Shown here piece by piece: positions 41,825-52,600 of a DNA stretch of 64,000 bases. The DNA is from Aurantiochytrium sp. KH105 (taxonomy: Eukaryota; Sar; Bigyra; Thraustochytrida; Thraustochytriidae). Each line of letters starts with the position of its first letter. The first letter of the stretch is position 1. Under the pieces are notes generated by a model that ran no database searches, was not told where the DNA came from, and saw only the letters and a list, made by a program, of their open reading frames with translations. The translations under genes were made by a program, and so were the position numbers. The DNA lies in NCBI GenBank assembly GCA_003116975.1, contig BGKB01000093.1:186001-250000 (forward strand). The letters run 5' to 3'.

Positions 41825-43969
41825 TCAGAGGGTCTCGTCATCGTCGTCGTCACCATCACCCAAATCATCGTCCGCGAGAAAGTTAAGACGACCCTTGTTC
41901 ACGCGAGATCCACCACCGGCCGGTCGACTAGCCTGGGAGTGATGCGAGTGCTGTGAATTCGTCACGGCCGCAAAAAAGCTCGCCTGACTGTTGGCACCAC
42001 CTTGACCCCCTCCCAATCCAGAGTCGCGGCCCATGGCCATCCCAAACGCACTCGATCCCGAGTGATTCGAATTTGACACGTGAAGGCGTCCGCCTCCAGC
42101 TCCCGAGGTCCGAGGCGGGCCCGAGGTCGCCGAGGCCTGGCTCCAGGTACGAGGCGGCTGCGTCACCGGCGCCGGCGCCGCCCTGGTGGCAGCTTCGTCT
42201 TCAGGGTCTGTCTGCGAGTTGTGGCAAAGAGGCGAAGCCGAGAGCTCGCGGCGCGTCCATCGACGAAAACACCGCGTCACTGCCTCGCGCTTCTCCACCT
42301 TGCTCGTCTTACAAAAGACGCGGACACCGTTCGCTCCCATACGTTGCGGCAAAAGACCACCGCCGTACTTTTGCGCAGCAATCTTGAAACCGCGCGCACC
42401 TTCGGTTGTAGATCCCATCGAATCTTGAGAACGCTGTGAATGCTGCGAGTCTTGCGAGGCTCCCGGGGACCATGGAGTCCCACTCGCGTGAGCCCGAGGC
42501 GTTTGTCCATACGCCAAAAGATTGCGCTTGCTATAGAACCGCAAACCATCCACTGGGTTGCTGTTCCCCTTGCCGTGGTGCACCAACGTACATTCAACAA
42601 TGAAATCATCCTTGTCGAGGCCAAGACCCGTGTCTTCACTGATCGCAAGCAACTGTCGCGTAATCGTCTCCTCCTTGGACGTTTTCGACTTATCGGACAG
42701 GCGCGAGGAGAGATCCGCAGATCCGCAGCACCGATACAGGTCGCGAGACTTGAGGCGCCAGAGCAGCTTTTGCGCGGGACGCATACGCGGGTCGCGGCTC
42801 TGCTCGATCAGGTACAGGACCGAATCGTTGAGCTGCGCGAAAACAGTCATGTCCTCGATCGATTCGGACATGCGCAGCTCCTTGCCGTCTCGCGACAAAA
42901 ACGTGAGATACGGGTCGGCTGCGCGTAAAATGTCACGAATCATAAACTCGCACGCCTTGACGACTTTGTGCTGGTATACGACGCGATGCAGCCACATGCG
43001 GGCATTGAAGACGCCAAACATTGCATGGACAGACTTCTCGGGAAAGGAAATGGTGAGCTCCCCCTTTTCATCCGGAAGCACGCGCGCATTTTGGCCGAGT
43101 CGCTCAACCGTCGTGCCCGTCGAGATGCGCACGCCTGTATAGTAAGAATCACGCAAAATGTAGTCCAACTTGTCCACGTCAAAGCCGCTCCTCTCATTAT
43201 TGATAATGTCATAGAGGAAGGACTTGCTCGAGTCGCGCCCGCGCCGATTCTTGACGCCCCCCTCAATCTCCTTGCCGAGAATGAGCTCCTCAACAAACTT
43301 TAAGTCTGTCTGCGAGAGACCATACTGGACTTCTGGATCAATGCGGTTGCGCTGCAGCAACAGATGCAGCATGCGCACCGACCCCATTTCATGCGACCAG
43401 TCTTTGCCGCGCAGGAACTCGCCATCGAAGAGATGCGAAAATGGCCCGTGTCCGAGATCGTGACAGAGACCAGCCAGGCCGACGCACGTCACATCGTTCT
43501 CAGTAATGCCGAGATCGGGCTGCTTACTCCGGAGCATCTTTACAAAGTACATGCCCAAATGTGCTACGCCTAAACTGTGTTCAAATCGAGAGTGCGTTGC
43601 GCCAGGGTACACGTACTGCGCTGCTCCCAGCTGCTTGAGAGACTTGAGACGCTGATACTCGGGCGTATCCATCACGGCAAGCAGCAGCGGCGGGAACTCC
43701 ATCGACGAGTGGATGGGGTCCGTCACGATCTTCTCAAAGGCGTGGATCGGCCTTTCCAGCTCAAAGCTCGCGTCGTCTTCCCACTCGTGCGCGCTGTGGC
43801 CGACGCCGTCCAGCTTGAGCCGTTTTCGCTGCTGCTGGGGCCCCTGCCGGCCGTGCATCTCTGCCCTCCGCTGCGCGACGCGCGACGCCGTCGGCGACTC
43901 CATCATGTCCGCCTCGCTCGTCCCGTCGCTCCCGCCGTGCGTCGTCAGGTCCATGTCCACATCCGCCAT
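41825..43969 (-). CDS. SAMHD1: SAMHD1-like dNTP triphosphohydrolase (HD domain)
   Basis: It is expected to hydrolyse dNTPs to deoxynucleoside and triphosphate. The ATG at 43969 gives 714 residues. After a 75-residue Gln/acidic tail the HD domain has all metal and catalytic residues: YPGATHSRFEHSLG (His131, equal to human His167), CHDLGHGPFSH (His170-Asp171) and DVDKLDYILRD. The stretch DTPEYQRLKSLKQLG matches the human allosteric GTP-site segment DTPQFQRLRYIKQLG, with Arg145 replaced by Lys. YQHKVVKACEFMIRDI continues the fold. The SAM domain of human SAMHD1 is absent. The C-terminal 200 residues are Ser/Gln/Gly-rich with an acidic end, much longer than the animal tail. In animals this family limits retroviruses; relatives in bacteria act against phage. 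It lies 573 bases downstream of the NLR-like gene on the same strand. Confidence 0.95.
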   Translation of the reverse strand: MADVDMDLTTHGGSDGTSEADMMESPTASRVAQRRAEMHGRQGPQQQRKRLKLDGVGHSAHEWEDDASFELERPIHAFEKIVTDPIHSSMEFPPLLLAVMDTPEYQRLKSLKQLGAAQYVYPGATHSRFEHSLGVAHLGMYFVKMLRSKQPDLGITENDVTCVGLAGLCHDLGHGPFSHLFDGEFLRGKDWSHEMGSVRMLHLLLQRNRIDPEVQYGLSQTDLKFVEELILGKEIEGGVKNRRGRDSSKSFLYDIINNERSGFDVDKLDYILRDSYYTGVRISTGTTVERLGQNARVLPDEKGELTISFPEKSVHAMFGVFNARMWLHRVVYQHKVVKACEFMIRDILRAADPYLTFLSRDGKELRMSESIEDMTVFAQLNDSVLYLIEQSRDPRMRPAQKLLWRLKSRDLYRCCGSADLSSRLSDKSKTSKEETITRQLLAISEDTGLGLDKDDFIVECTLVHHGKGNSNPVDGLRFYSKRNLLAYGQTPRAHASGTPWSPGASQDSQHSQRSQDSMGSTTEGARGFKIAAQKYGGGLLPQRMGANGVRVFCKTSKVEKREAVTRCFRRWTRRELSASPLCHNSQTDPEDEAATRAAPAPVTQPPRTWSQASATSGPPRTSGAGGGRLHVSNSNHSGSSAFGMAMGRDSGLGGGQGGANSQASFFAAVTNSQHSHHSQASRPAGGGSRVNKGRLNFLADDDLGDGDDDDDETL

Positions 43970-44542
43970 CTTGACTCGGTGCTCTCTCCGCTCGGCCCGC
44001 GCCGGCGCGCGGTCCTCCTCCCCGCCCTCGCGCCTCGCGCGGCTCCGCTGGCCCGCTCCGTGCAGGCCGCCGCCGGCTCGCCCGCGCGCAGCAGCCTCGC
44101 GATCGCGCTCTGCCTGCGTCTCCTATTCCGCGCCCGAAGACGACGACCCGACGCAGGTTCTCGCGCGCGCTAGGGGGCGCCTAGGACGGCCTACGCCGAG
44201 CCTAACCACCGCCGCAACGCGACGCTTGCCGCCTTCCATAGGTACGAGAAGCACTACGAGTAGCAGCGAGGGCTCCTGCCGCCCTGCAGCTTCGGCAAGA
44301 CGATCGCGCGTCTCCGTCGGGATGGGGGTAACTCTGGAGGTCGTGGCGAGCGGAGATTCAGGCTGCTGAGTTGGTTATTTAGTTAGTTAGTGAGTGAGTT
44401 AGCTAGAAGAGATGGCGGCCTCTGCGGTCGTGGGCTCTTCAAGAGAGCATTTCAAGTCACCGCCCCGACCAACGTGAAAGAATTCAATTGATCAAATTAC
44501 AGAATATTATGAGGAGGGCTAGTACGAGGAGGAAAGATGAAG
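43970..44542. other. Intergenic DNA between NLR-like and SAMHD1-like genes
   Basis: CpG-rich near the SAMHD1-like start, AT-richer towards 44540, with a ttagttagttagtgagtgag stretch at about 44378. No gene is seen. Confidence 0.5.
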
Positions 44543-47500
44543 TCAAGGGCGACGCTGCATGATGCGCGGTCGCATCTGCGTGTGAACGACCTCGAGAAAG
44601 TGGACGACACCGTTGCGATCACCCGCCACGACGGTGCCATTGTAGTTCAGAGCGCAAGTAAAGGGAACGTCGATCGAGAATCCAGCCGTGTCTCCACCTA
44701 GGCCAAGACGACCATGTGCAAATGAAACTGCATTCCACGTCGAGACATCGGCTTGCTCCTGACTTATCTGGACGCCTTCCAGAAGATCCCAAAAGCAAGT
44801 GTACCCCCAGCAGTCGCGACTCACAAGGATCGGGGACCCAGTCTGACTTAGTGTCAGGTCGACAACTGGAGCCTGGTGGCCTTGCAGCACCACCAAAATA
44901 CGCCCCGTAGTGGCATCCCATACGTGAATGCTGCCATTAAAAAGCCCTACTGCAAGGTATTTGCCTCGAAATACGACGCTACGCACGCGCTCATTATGGT
45001 CCACGGCGAATTTGGAATGCCCAGTCTTGATGTCCCAAAGGCACACAATGGCGTCATCGCCTCCTGTCGCCAAAGTGCTTCCATTCAACGACAGACTTGT
45101 CACGGGAGCACAATGCCGACGCAAAATGTGTCTCAATTGCCCGGAGTTTGTGTCCCACACGCGCACAGATCGATCACTCGAGGCAGAGAGAATGGTGGCC
45201 CCACGCTCTTCGATGCTCACCTTTGTCACAGGCGCATTATGTCCCCTAAGTAGGTACAGACGCTCGCGCAACGCGATATCCCAGACGCTCACCGTTGCGC
45301 CAGAAGCGGCGACGACGAGAGTTTCCCAAAAGTCCAAAGCCTGGATCGGCTCAGGCTCTCCTTGATAGCTCTGTTGGCTACCAGGACTGCTCATTCCGAC
45401 AACGTCTACATTTTCAAATCCAAGATCATCGAGCTCTAGCGCCGTGCGCAAGTCCCACACTCGGAGGACTCCATCTTCGCCACCCGAAACCACGCGGTCA
45501 CCGTAGGCTACAAGACAGCGGACCTTGCCCTCATGCTCTTGAATCGCCCCTGCGGCGGCAGCGTGGGCATCCCAAACCCGAACTGAGCCATCCACAGACC
45601 CCGAGAGAATGACCCGACCATCAAGCGGAAAGAGACTCGTCACTTCGCCGCCATGGCCAACCATATCCCGAATGTGCGTACACGTCTGTGCGTCCCACAC
45701 CTGAATGAGGCCTCGTTCGCCGGCGACAAAAAGACGGCCATCGCTGAGGGCAACTTGAGTTGCCTGCGCCGCCACCTTGTACAATTGCGCCCCTGTGGGT
45801 GTGCTCCACGCGCGAAGCGAATGGTCAGCCGTAACGGCGACGACGAGATCGTCCTGCGTGGCCACAGAGAGCACAGGAGCTTCGCTTCCATGCAGTACGC
45901 CAACTTCACGACCAGTATCCATGTCCCAGACGCGCACAGTGAGGTCCCACGCTCCAGAAACAAGGCGAGTCCCATCGAGCGCGAGACTGCTTACCGGCGC
46001 AAGGTGTCCGACGAGGAGGAAAATGGGCTCAAATGACAAGGCACTCCACACACGCACAGTCGTGTCATCGGACCCGGCGGCAATAATCCCTTGCCCAATG
46101 GCAACGCTGCGAACTGGCGCAAGGTGGCCACCAAGAACATAGATGGGTCGGCCCGAAGCAAAATCCCACGCCCGCACTGTCGCATCCTGGGAACCCGACA
46201 CAACGAGACGGGCCCCGATAGCAATACCTGTCACATGCCCGCGATGACCTCGCCACACGCCGAGCAAGCGCCCCGAATTGACTTGCCACACCCAAATGGC
46301 GCCATCCTCGCAGCCGGCAAATGCTCGGTACTCTTCCATGGCCACGCAGCATACGCCACACGAGTTTGTTTCCAATATTTCCAAAAGCGGGCCGCGCGGG
46401 TGCTCAAGACTAAGCCGCATCGGTTTGAGCCAGCTCCGGTTCATAAATGACTCGGTCATCGAGGCGTGCAGAGCGTGCTTTTCGGGCAAGCGTGCGATAA
46501 TCTGACCCGCGAGCTCGTCGACGTCTTGGCTTAGCGCCCCCATTGCCTTGCGCATGAGCTGCGCTGCATCACTGTCCATCAACAACGACTCGGACACGCA
46601 GTCCTGCACAAGAGCTCCGAGACGCTCATATCTGTGCGCCACCGAGACGTCGGTGCCAGAGCATGAAATCGCTTGCTTCACCCAGATAAAGTCGTCGAGG
46701 AGCTCCAAAGCTGCGGCACGTTGGCCTGCCTGAGCCAGATGGTAGAGAGTGTGTCTCGAAGCAAAATCGTCATTCATGAGCCCGCATATATGCGCCAAAC
46801 GTCGATGACCTTCCTCGAGATTGACAACAGCGTCGACACCAGCTCGCGCCTCATCAACAAAAAACTCGGGCACAAAGCTGTGCACAAAACGCAGAGTAGA
46901 GGCTTCGTGAATAATGATGCGTGTCGGGACTGCCAAAAGGCGTTTTGCCTCTTCCGACGAGATGAGCACCAGAATGTATTCCACAGGAACAGGCTCGCGC
47001 GCAGCGCAAAGGACGCTCAAGAACGCATTGAGCGCATTGCGTTCGCCAAAAAATGCAGCCTGCAGCAAGCTATGGTATGAGTTCCGCAAAAGGCCATCGA
47101 GGCCCAATGGGATCTTGCTCATCAGGCTCGTCGCAGGCAGACCTCCCTCGGGAGATCTTGCAAAGAGCCTGTTTCTAAAGATTTCACCAAAAAGGTATGA
47201 GCTGGCTCCGTGCAGCTGAAGCATGGGAAGCACGGTGTCAATATCCGACTTGTTGGCGACAAAAGGCTCGAGAATGCTGCCAAAGTACTTGGCAGCCTCC
47301 ACATATGGCAAGGCATCGTCGAGCTCCAGTATTGTGTGACCAGCACGCTCGAGGCTCGTGCGTGTGAGAGGACCTGGAGTTTGCAATGAAACGAGCAAGT
47401 GCAGCCAGCCCGGGGTTTCGCGAGCCCAGGACTGGAGAATAAGACGCATGAGAATATCGCGATGAGCTGGGTCCGCCTCGTTGATACCGTCAAGTATTAC

Positions 47501-48832
47501 CACGATTCGTTCAGGCGGAGGGTCGACCCGGGAGCAAGGGCCTGCAATGGCACACGAAAAGAGCGCTTGCGGATCATCGATCCATTCAAGGTTTGTCGGC
47601 AACTCTTCTCGGAGACCTGGCACGATGCTACACATTTGATGCGCCACAGAACGAAGACAAATGCGAACGTCTTTACCCTGAGCATCGCAAGCGCGGAAAA
47701 AATGAACGGCACCGACTGTCCATGGCGGGGCACGCGACAGTTTTCGGGCAACAAGCTTTGAAATACGGGGAATGCCGACGTTTGAAGTGGACCCTATGCT
47801 TCTGGTACTGCCCCCGCCACCTCCTAGCCCTCCCAAACCGCGCGTGTCTTTGCCACCGCCCAGGAACCTGCTGCTTCCGCTTCCGCCACCAACGCTACTG
47901 CTGCTGCTAATGCGTCGAATGCTACCACCGCTCGAGCTCCCATTGCTGCCGAGGCCGATTCGCTTGGGTGTAAAATTGCAGACACCCTTTTCGAGGCAAA
48001 TGGCAGCGCAGAGAACCGACTTGCCGCATTCTTGCGGTCCTGTGAGAACTGAGACTCGGGTGCGGGAATCTCGATCCTCGATGAGCGATCGAATCTCGTT
48101 CAATTTTTGCATCTGAGATCCGGGCAAGCACTCGAGGGCTTTGCGCCGTACTTCTGCCAGTGCGTCAAACGTATGTGTGCATCCAAGAAGAGCCCATGGC
48201 GCCTCGGGATCAAACTCAACACCATTTTTGGCAGCGATGCGAATTCTTTCTGCCAAGCTCAGCATGGCCATATCAAACTGATCGTCTTTCGGCCATGCGT
48301 GGAGGGTATTTCCCTTGAGTACAACACGCATAATTTGAGGCCAGTCCTGCGTTTTCATGGCCGCTTTATCAAGCGCAATTTGGACCATGCACGCCGGCTT
48401 CGACCAGGCAGCGTGCCGAAATTCGGAAGCGCAGCGAAAAAATTGCGGATTCCTTGGTACATTCCGGAGATATCCGTCGCTCACACAAGAGAGGAATACT
48501 TGGCATCTGTCAATGCGCCGTCCATGGTGCTCCAAGATTGCGTGCTTGTCAGACTTGATCTCTTCTTGTCCTTCGTCTATGGCCTCGAGCATTCCATCGT
48601 GCGACACGAGGCTGATGTTGAGTTCTGGATGACGCGCAAACCAGCGAACAATCTTGCGCACGCGGCCCTCTGCCTCGCTCATGTCCGCTGCGCGGTTCAG
48701 ATAGTCTACATCGCCCTGGTGATACGCTTTTTCTGCGAAGACAGCACCGGTGTTTGCGTGGGAAGCATACGAGACGTAGACTTCGACAAAGGTACCATCA
48801 TCCTCATTGCTCGTCCACGCTTGACGGCCCAT
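44543..48832 (-). CDS. NLR-like protein: TIR-like, STAND/NACHT NTPase, 14 WD40 repeats
   Basis: The ATG at 48832 (MGRQAWTSNEDD) was chosen, since the frame extends upstream only from a TTG; length is 1429 residues. Residues 16-160 are TIR-like: VEVYVSYASHA, then CQVFLSCVSDGYLRN (110-124) and FFRCASEFRHA, whose Glu137 sits where TIR NADases keep their catalytic Glu. A STAND NTPase follows: P-loop GPQECGKS at 265-272, a Gly/Ser-rich low-complexity insert, and Walker B VILDGINEAD at 445-454. A helical region runs to about 820. The C-terminal 600 residues contain 14 WD40 blades, each ending in a VRVWD-type strand, so two seven-bladed propellers. NLR-like STAND proteins of this type sense ligands and act by oligomerisation. 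It is on the same strand as the SAMHD1-like gene. Confidence 0.85.
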   Translation of the reverse strand: MGRQAWTSNEDDGTFVEVYVSYASHANTGAVFAEKAYHQGDVDYLNRAADMSEAEGRVRKIVRWFARHPELNISLVSHDGMLEAIDEGQEEIKSDKHAILEHHGRRIDRCQVFLSCVSDGYLRNVPRNPQFFRCASEFRHAAWSKPACMVQIALDKAAMKTQDWPQIMRVVLKGNTLHAWPKDDQFDMAMLSLAERIRIAAKNGVEFDPEAPWALLGCTHTFDALAEVRRKALECLPGSQMQKLNEIRSLIEDRDSRTRVSVLTGPQECGKSVLCAAICLEKGVCNFTPKRIGLGSNGSSSGGSIRRISSSSSVGGGSGSSRFLGGGKDTRGLGGLGGGGGSTRSIGSTSNVGIPRISKLVARKLSRAPPWTVGAVHFFRACDAQGKDVRICLRSVAHQMCSIVPGLREELPTNLEWIDDPQALFSCAIAGPCSRVDPPPERIVVILDGINEADPAHRDILMRLILQSWARETPGWLHLLVSLQTPGPLTRTSLERAGHTILELDDALPYVEAAKYFGSILEPFVANKSDIDTVLPMLQLHGASSYLFGEIFRNRLFARSPEGGLPATSLMSKIPLGLDGLLRNSYHSLLQAAFFGERNALNAFLSVLCAAREPVPVEYILVLISSEEAKRLLAVPTRIIIHEASTLRFVHSFVPEFFVDEARAGVDAVVNLEEGHRRLAHICGLMNDDFASRHTLYHLAQAGQRAAALELLDDFIWVKQAISCSGTDVSVAHRYERLGALVQDCVSESLLMDSDAAQLMRKAMGALSQDVDELAGQIIARLPEKHALHASMTESFMNRSWLKPMRLSLEHPRGPLLEILETNSCGVCCVAMEEYRAFAGCEDGAIWVWQVNSGRLLGVWRGHRGHVTGIAIGARLVVSGSQDATVRAWDFASGRPIYVLGGHLAPVRSVAIGQGIIAAGSDDTTVRVWSALSFEPIFLLVGHLAPVSSLALDGTRLVSGAWDLTVRVWDMDTGREVGVLHGSEAPVLSVATQDDLVVAVTADHSLRAWSTPTGAQLYKVAAQATQVALSDGRLFVAGERGLIQVWDAQTCTHIRDMVGHGGEVTSLFPLDGRVILSGSVDGSVRVWDAHAAAAGAIQEHEGKVRCLVAYGDRVVSGGEDGVLRVWDLRTALELDDLGFENVDVVGMSSPGSQQSYQGEPEPIQALDFWETLVVAASGATVSVWDIALRERLYLLRGHNAPVTKVSIEERGATILSASSDRSVRVWDTNSGQLRHILRRHCAPVTSLSLNGSTLATGGDDAIVCLWDIKTGHSKFAVDHNERVRSVVFRGKYLAVGLFNGSIHVWDATTGRILVVLQGHQAPVVDLTLSQTGSPILVSRDCWGYTCFWDLLEGVQISQEQADVSTWNAVSFAHGRLGLGGDTAGFSIDVPFTCALNYNGTVVAGDRNGVVHFLEVVHTQMRPRIMQRRP

Positions 48833-49625
48833 CCTCACGGCATTCAACGCCGCGAGGCCTGTTTTCCTCGCCCGCCCGCCCGCCCGCCCGCTCCCCGACA
48901 GCTCCGCCTCGGCGCGCAATGCGCTCCGAAAATGCCGCTCGTGCTCCTTGCTTGTACTACTTTCCTAGCAGCTCGATCCCGAACGATTACGCGGGCAAGT
49001 CCTCTCGGCGCGTTTAACAGACGTCGCGACAAGCGGACGGTTGAGTGCTGTGGATACAAGTTGGCCCCGGGTCAACGAAGCGTTACTTCCTCTCTTCTTA
49101 GTGCGAACAGCATGCGGCTCTCAACGTACACTGTGCCGCGCTGCTTTGAACCTCCTTCTATCCAGTGAGATAGAAAAGGAAAGAAGTGTAAGGAAGAGGG
49201 ATCGGGACGGGAGACGGGGGACGGCGGACGGATACCAGACGTAGCTAGCTAGCTAGGCAGACAGCAAGCAGGCAGGCAGACAACATGATGGCAGTCCGAA
49301 AATCTGTCTTCTTGCCGATGAGCCCAGCATGTCTGGCTCGTACTAAAATGTTAATTTTCCATTGACACTGCCTGAGCGCTTAGAAATTCGAAATAGATCC
49401 GTTCAACGGATACATTCTCAAACGTTCGCGGTTGCCAGTGACACAAAGCAGAGGTCCCACCTATTATAGGCTTGCTTTACTGACAGCGAGTGGCTCTTTC
49501 CTTTCCAAGCCCCCTTTGTCTTCACAGAGGTTTGCAACAAGACCAAGCTCGCTCATTTGGCAAAAAAGAAAACAAAAGCAACCTGCCGAAAGAAGAAAGT
49601 TAGAATCAGAGAAGAAAAAGGATCA
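48833..49625. other. Intergenic DNA upstream of the NLR-like gene
   Basis: A (ccgcc)n run at about 48868-48890 adjoins the NLR-like start. At about 49240-49280 there are agctagct and ggcaggcaga repeats. No gene is seen. Confidence 0.5.
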
Positions 49626-52600
49626 TTATTCCCGTTGACTCGCCGATCCAGACTGCTGGGGATCGACGCATATAAAAGCTTTAAAGCCCTTGATCCGCTG
49701 CTTTGCAGATTTGTCGAGAAGCTGGAGGAGATCCAGAATATAAAGGTGTGCGTCATCAGCGTCCTGGTCGCCTCGATTGTTGGGCTTGCAAAATCGAACA
49801 GCGAGATGGAAGACGAGCTGGACCCATTGATTGAAAGGGACCTCATGCGCGCGAAGAGAACCTGGGGCGCCAGGCTTGCGAATGCTCGCATCAAGAAAGA
49901 GCTGTAAGAGTTCAACCTTGGTGCAGAGCGACGGACATACGAGAAAGTCCGCAGCAAAAAGTACCATCTCCTCAATCGTGATTGTCTTTTTGGAAACCGT
50001 GCGGCCCCGTTTTTCGGCTACAAGGGCATAAAACAGATACACGAGCTTGAGTTGCGAGACATTGGCCTGAAGGATCTTGCGTATGGCTCCGGTCGCGAGT
50101 CGCTTCGACTCCTTTTGGTACCTCCGACTTCGCGATTCAATATCTAGCCCCGCCTTGACACAAGATGGTACGAGGCTCTCCTTGCAATACGTGAGCGATG
50201 GACATGCCATCTTAGCAACCACGCGATCGAGTGCTTTAGTGAATCCCTCAAAGTCAAGATATTGGCCCTTGTCGGTACCATTTTCATAGGCAGCGTCAAT
50301 AACTGCGTCTCGATCGAAGAGGGAAAGCTTGAGGGCACCCGCATCAAGAAGCTGGCGCAGTCCGTCGCGAGCCATGCCCTTTGGAGGCGTCGAAAATGAG
50401 CGATATAGCGCGTACAAAAGGCCGAACTTCTCCACGCCTCCTCCCGTGGCCGCCAAAATGGCATCGTCCTTGGCATTGATGTACTGAAGGTGCACCGCGA
50501 CAAAAACTTGAATTTGAGGGGTTTGATGTGCAGCTTTGTGAAAGACATCGGCGCAGTCAGTGTCAAGTACAGAAGACGGCGGCACGGGTTTTGCCTGGGG
50601 TCCGCCACCGCCCACAGAGCGCGAGCTGGGCGTTCGATTGAGCTTGACGCCAGTGAGACTCCGACTCGACATAGACGCCCGAGAAGGAGTCGAAGCCAGC
50701 GTGCCCAGGGCAGAAGGCGACTTTGCGACGGCAGTGGCTATTTTGGTCTTGTTCATGACTTGAGCCCGTTTCAGGGCCCTAGCTTTACGCCGCTCTTGCA
50801 GTTTTTGCTGAAGCTTTTCATTTTGTCGCATTCGCTCCGAACTGAGTAGCGAAGCAATCTTTTTGACCTCTTGACCGTGCTCGGCAAGAATTTCGGCCTT
50901 TTCCTGTTCGTTCGCTTGCTTTTCGTTGGCAGACTCCATCTTTTCAACGAGCTTGGCTGTTTGCTCTGCGGTGGCTTTCATTTGCTCTTCAAATTCCTTG
51001 CGTAGTTTCTCGGCGATTTCTGCAGCTGCCTCGGCCTTGAAGGTTTCCTTGAGCGCCTCGAGATCTTCCGTGCGGTCGCGCATTTGAAATACCATTTCGG
51101 CAGCTTCTGCCTCGGCGCTCTGACGCACATATTCCTCTTCCTCCTGCTGCAGGCGCTGACGCTCCTCTTCGGCCTCAGGTGGAAGTTCCCACTCGCATTC
51201 TCCCGACTCGTTGTTGTAAAAAAACACATCACCGGTGACTGGGTCCTCGCACTCGCTCCAGTTAAGAATTTGCCGTCGTACAAAGGCGCGCTGACGGACT
51301 TGCTCGGCCTCGGAGATCTCGAGCGGGTCACCTCCGTCAGTGGCGGCCTCTCCATGCAAAGTAGCCTCTTCGCTGTCGTCCTGGAGGCCTGGTGGGGCGC
51401 TCCATGTCGATTCGCCTGTGATAGCGTTCCAATAAAAGGGCTCACCCGTTTCCTTGTCAATGAACTGGGCCCACTCGCCGCGCCAGTCTAAAATCTGGCC
51501 ATCCTGACGCCGTGTGCTCCATGGCGTGCTGGCGCGATCGTCTTGCGCAGTGTCGTCGAGAGGATGGTTAAAGACGTCCCACGCTTCTTCGCCGCCCGAG
51601 GTCATGCCGGCCGTCCCTGGGGCCTGCAGAAAGGATGCGGCACGCATGCTGCCGTCCAGCATGGGTAGGCCAGTAAAGTCCTGGTACGTCTGGGCAGATT
51701 GAGGACGCATGGAATTAAAATAGTCGGCACCCATGTTGAAACCAGCAGTCTGAGGCCGAGCATTGAAAAAGCTGCTTCCCTGCGAGTCGTAAGGTAGACT
51801 GTCAAACTGATGCTGCGTCCACACCATTGTTGAGGCGCGCTCGTACTGGGACTTGTAGAGTGTGCTCATGAGCTCTTCAATATATTTTGCGCATTCATCC
51901 TGGCCATTGAGACTTGCCAGGTCCTGTGCAGTGTACCCTTGATGATTTGCTAAGCGGACAAGGTCGAGGTCGAGAAAGCCCTTGAAAGCCTTTATACACT
52001 CTAGACTGCCATTGCATGCCGCAGCATGCAAAGCGGAGTCACCGAAACTGTCCTGGATCATGAGCATTTTGTGAATATCGCAACGGGGATTGTCGAGAAT
52101 TTCAGTGACGATATGTTTCCGATTGGTAGCGCATGCGGTAAAGAGCGGGACGCGACCATTTTCGTCCACTGCAAAGAGGTCCCCATTAGCATCCATGAGC
52201 ATCTTGCATGAGGCGATACAGCTGCACACGTGCAAAGGGGTAAAGCCCTTTTTGTTGCTAATGTTCACATCAATCTCTTCTTGTTCCAGCAAAAGCTGCA
52301 GTGTTTCCTGGTGGCCATAGTACGCAGCCACATGCAAAGGACGGTCGCCTTCGGAGTCACCAAGATTGAGCAAGTCGGGTCGGTTGTGCAGAAGCTCGAC
52401 GCAGCAGTCGACGTGATTTTGAGCCGCAGCGTAAAAGAGGGGAGTGCGCCCTGAGCTGTCAAAAGCAGTGAATCTCAGGTTTCGCTCCAGCGCTCGCTTG
52501 AGAGATGATAAATTACCTTCGTGAGAGGCGATATGCACCGCGAACTTGTCATCATACATTTCGTCATCCTCGAGCTCGGCGTTGCACTGACTGACACTGT

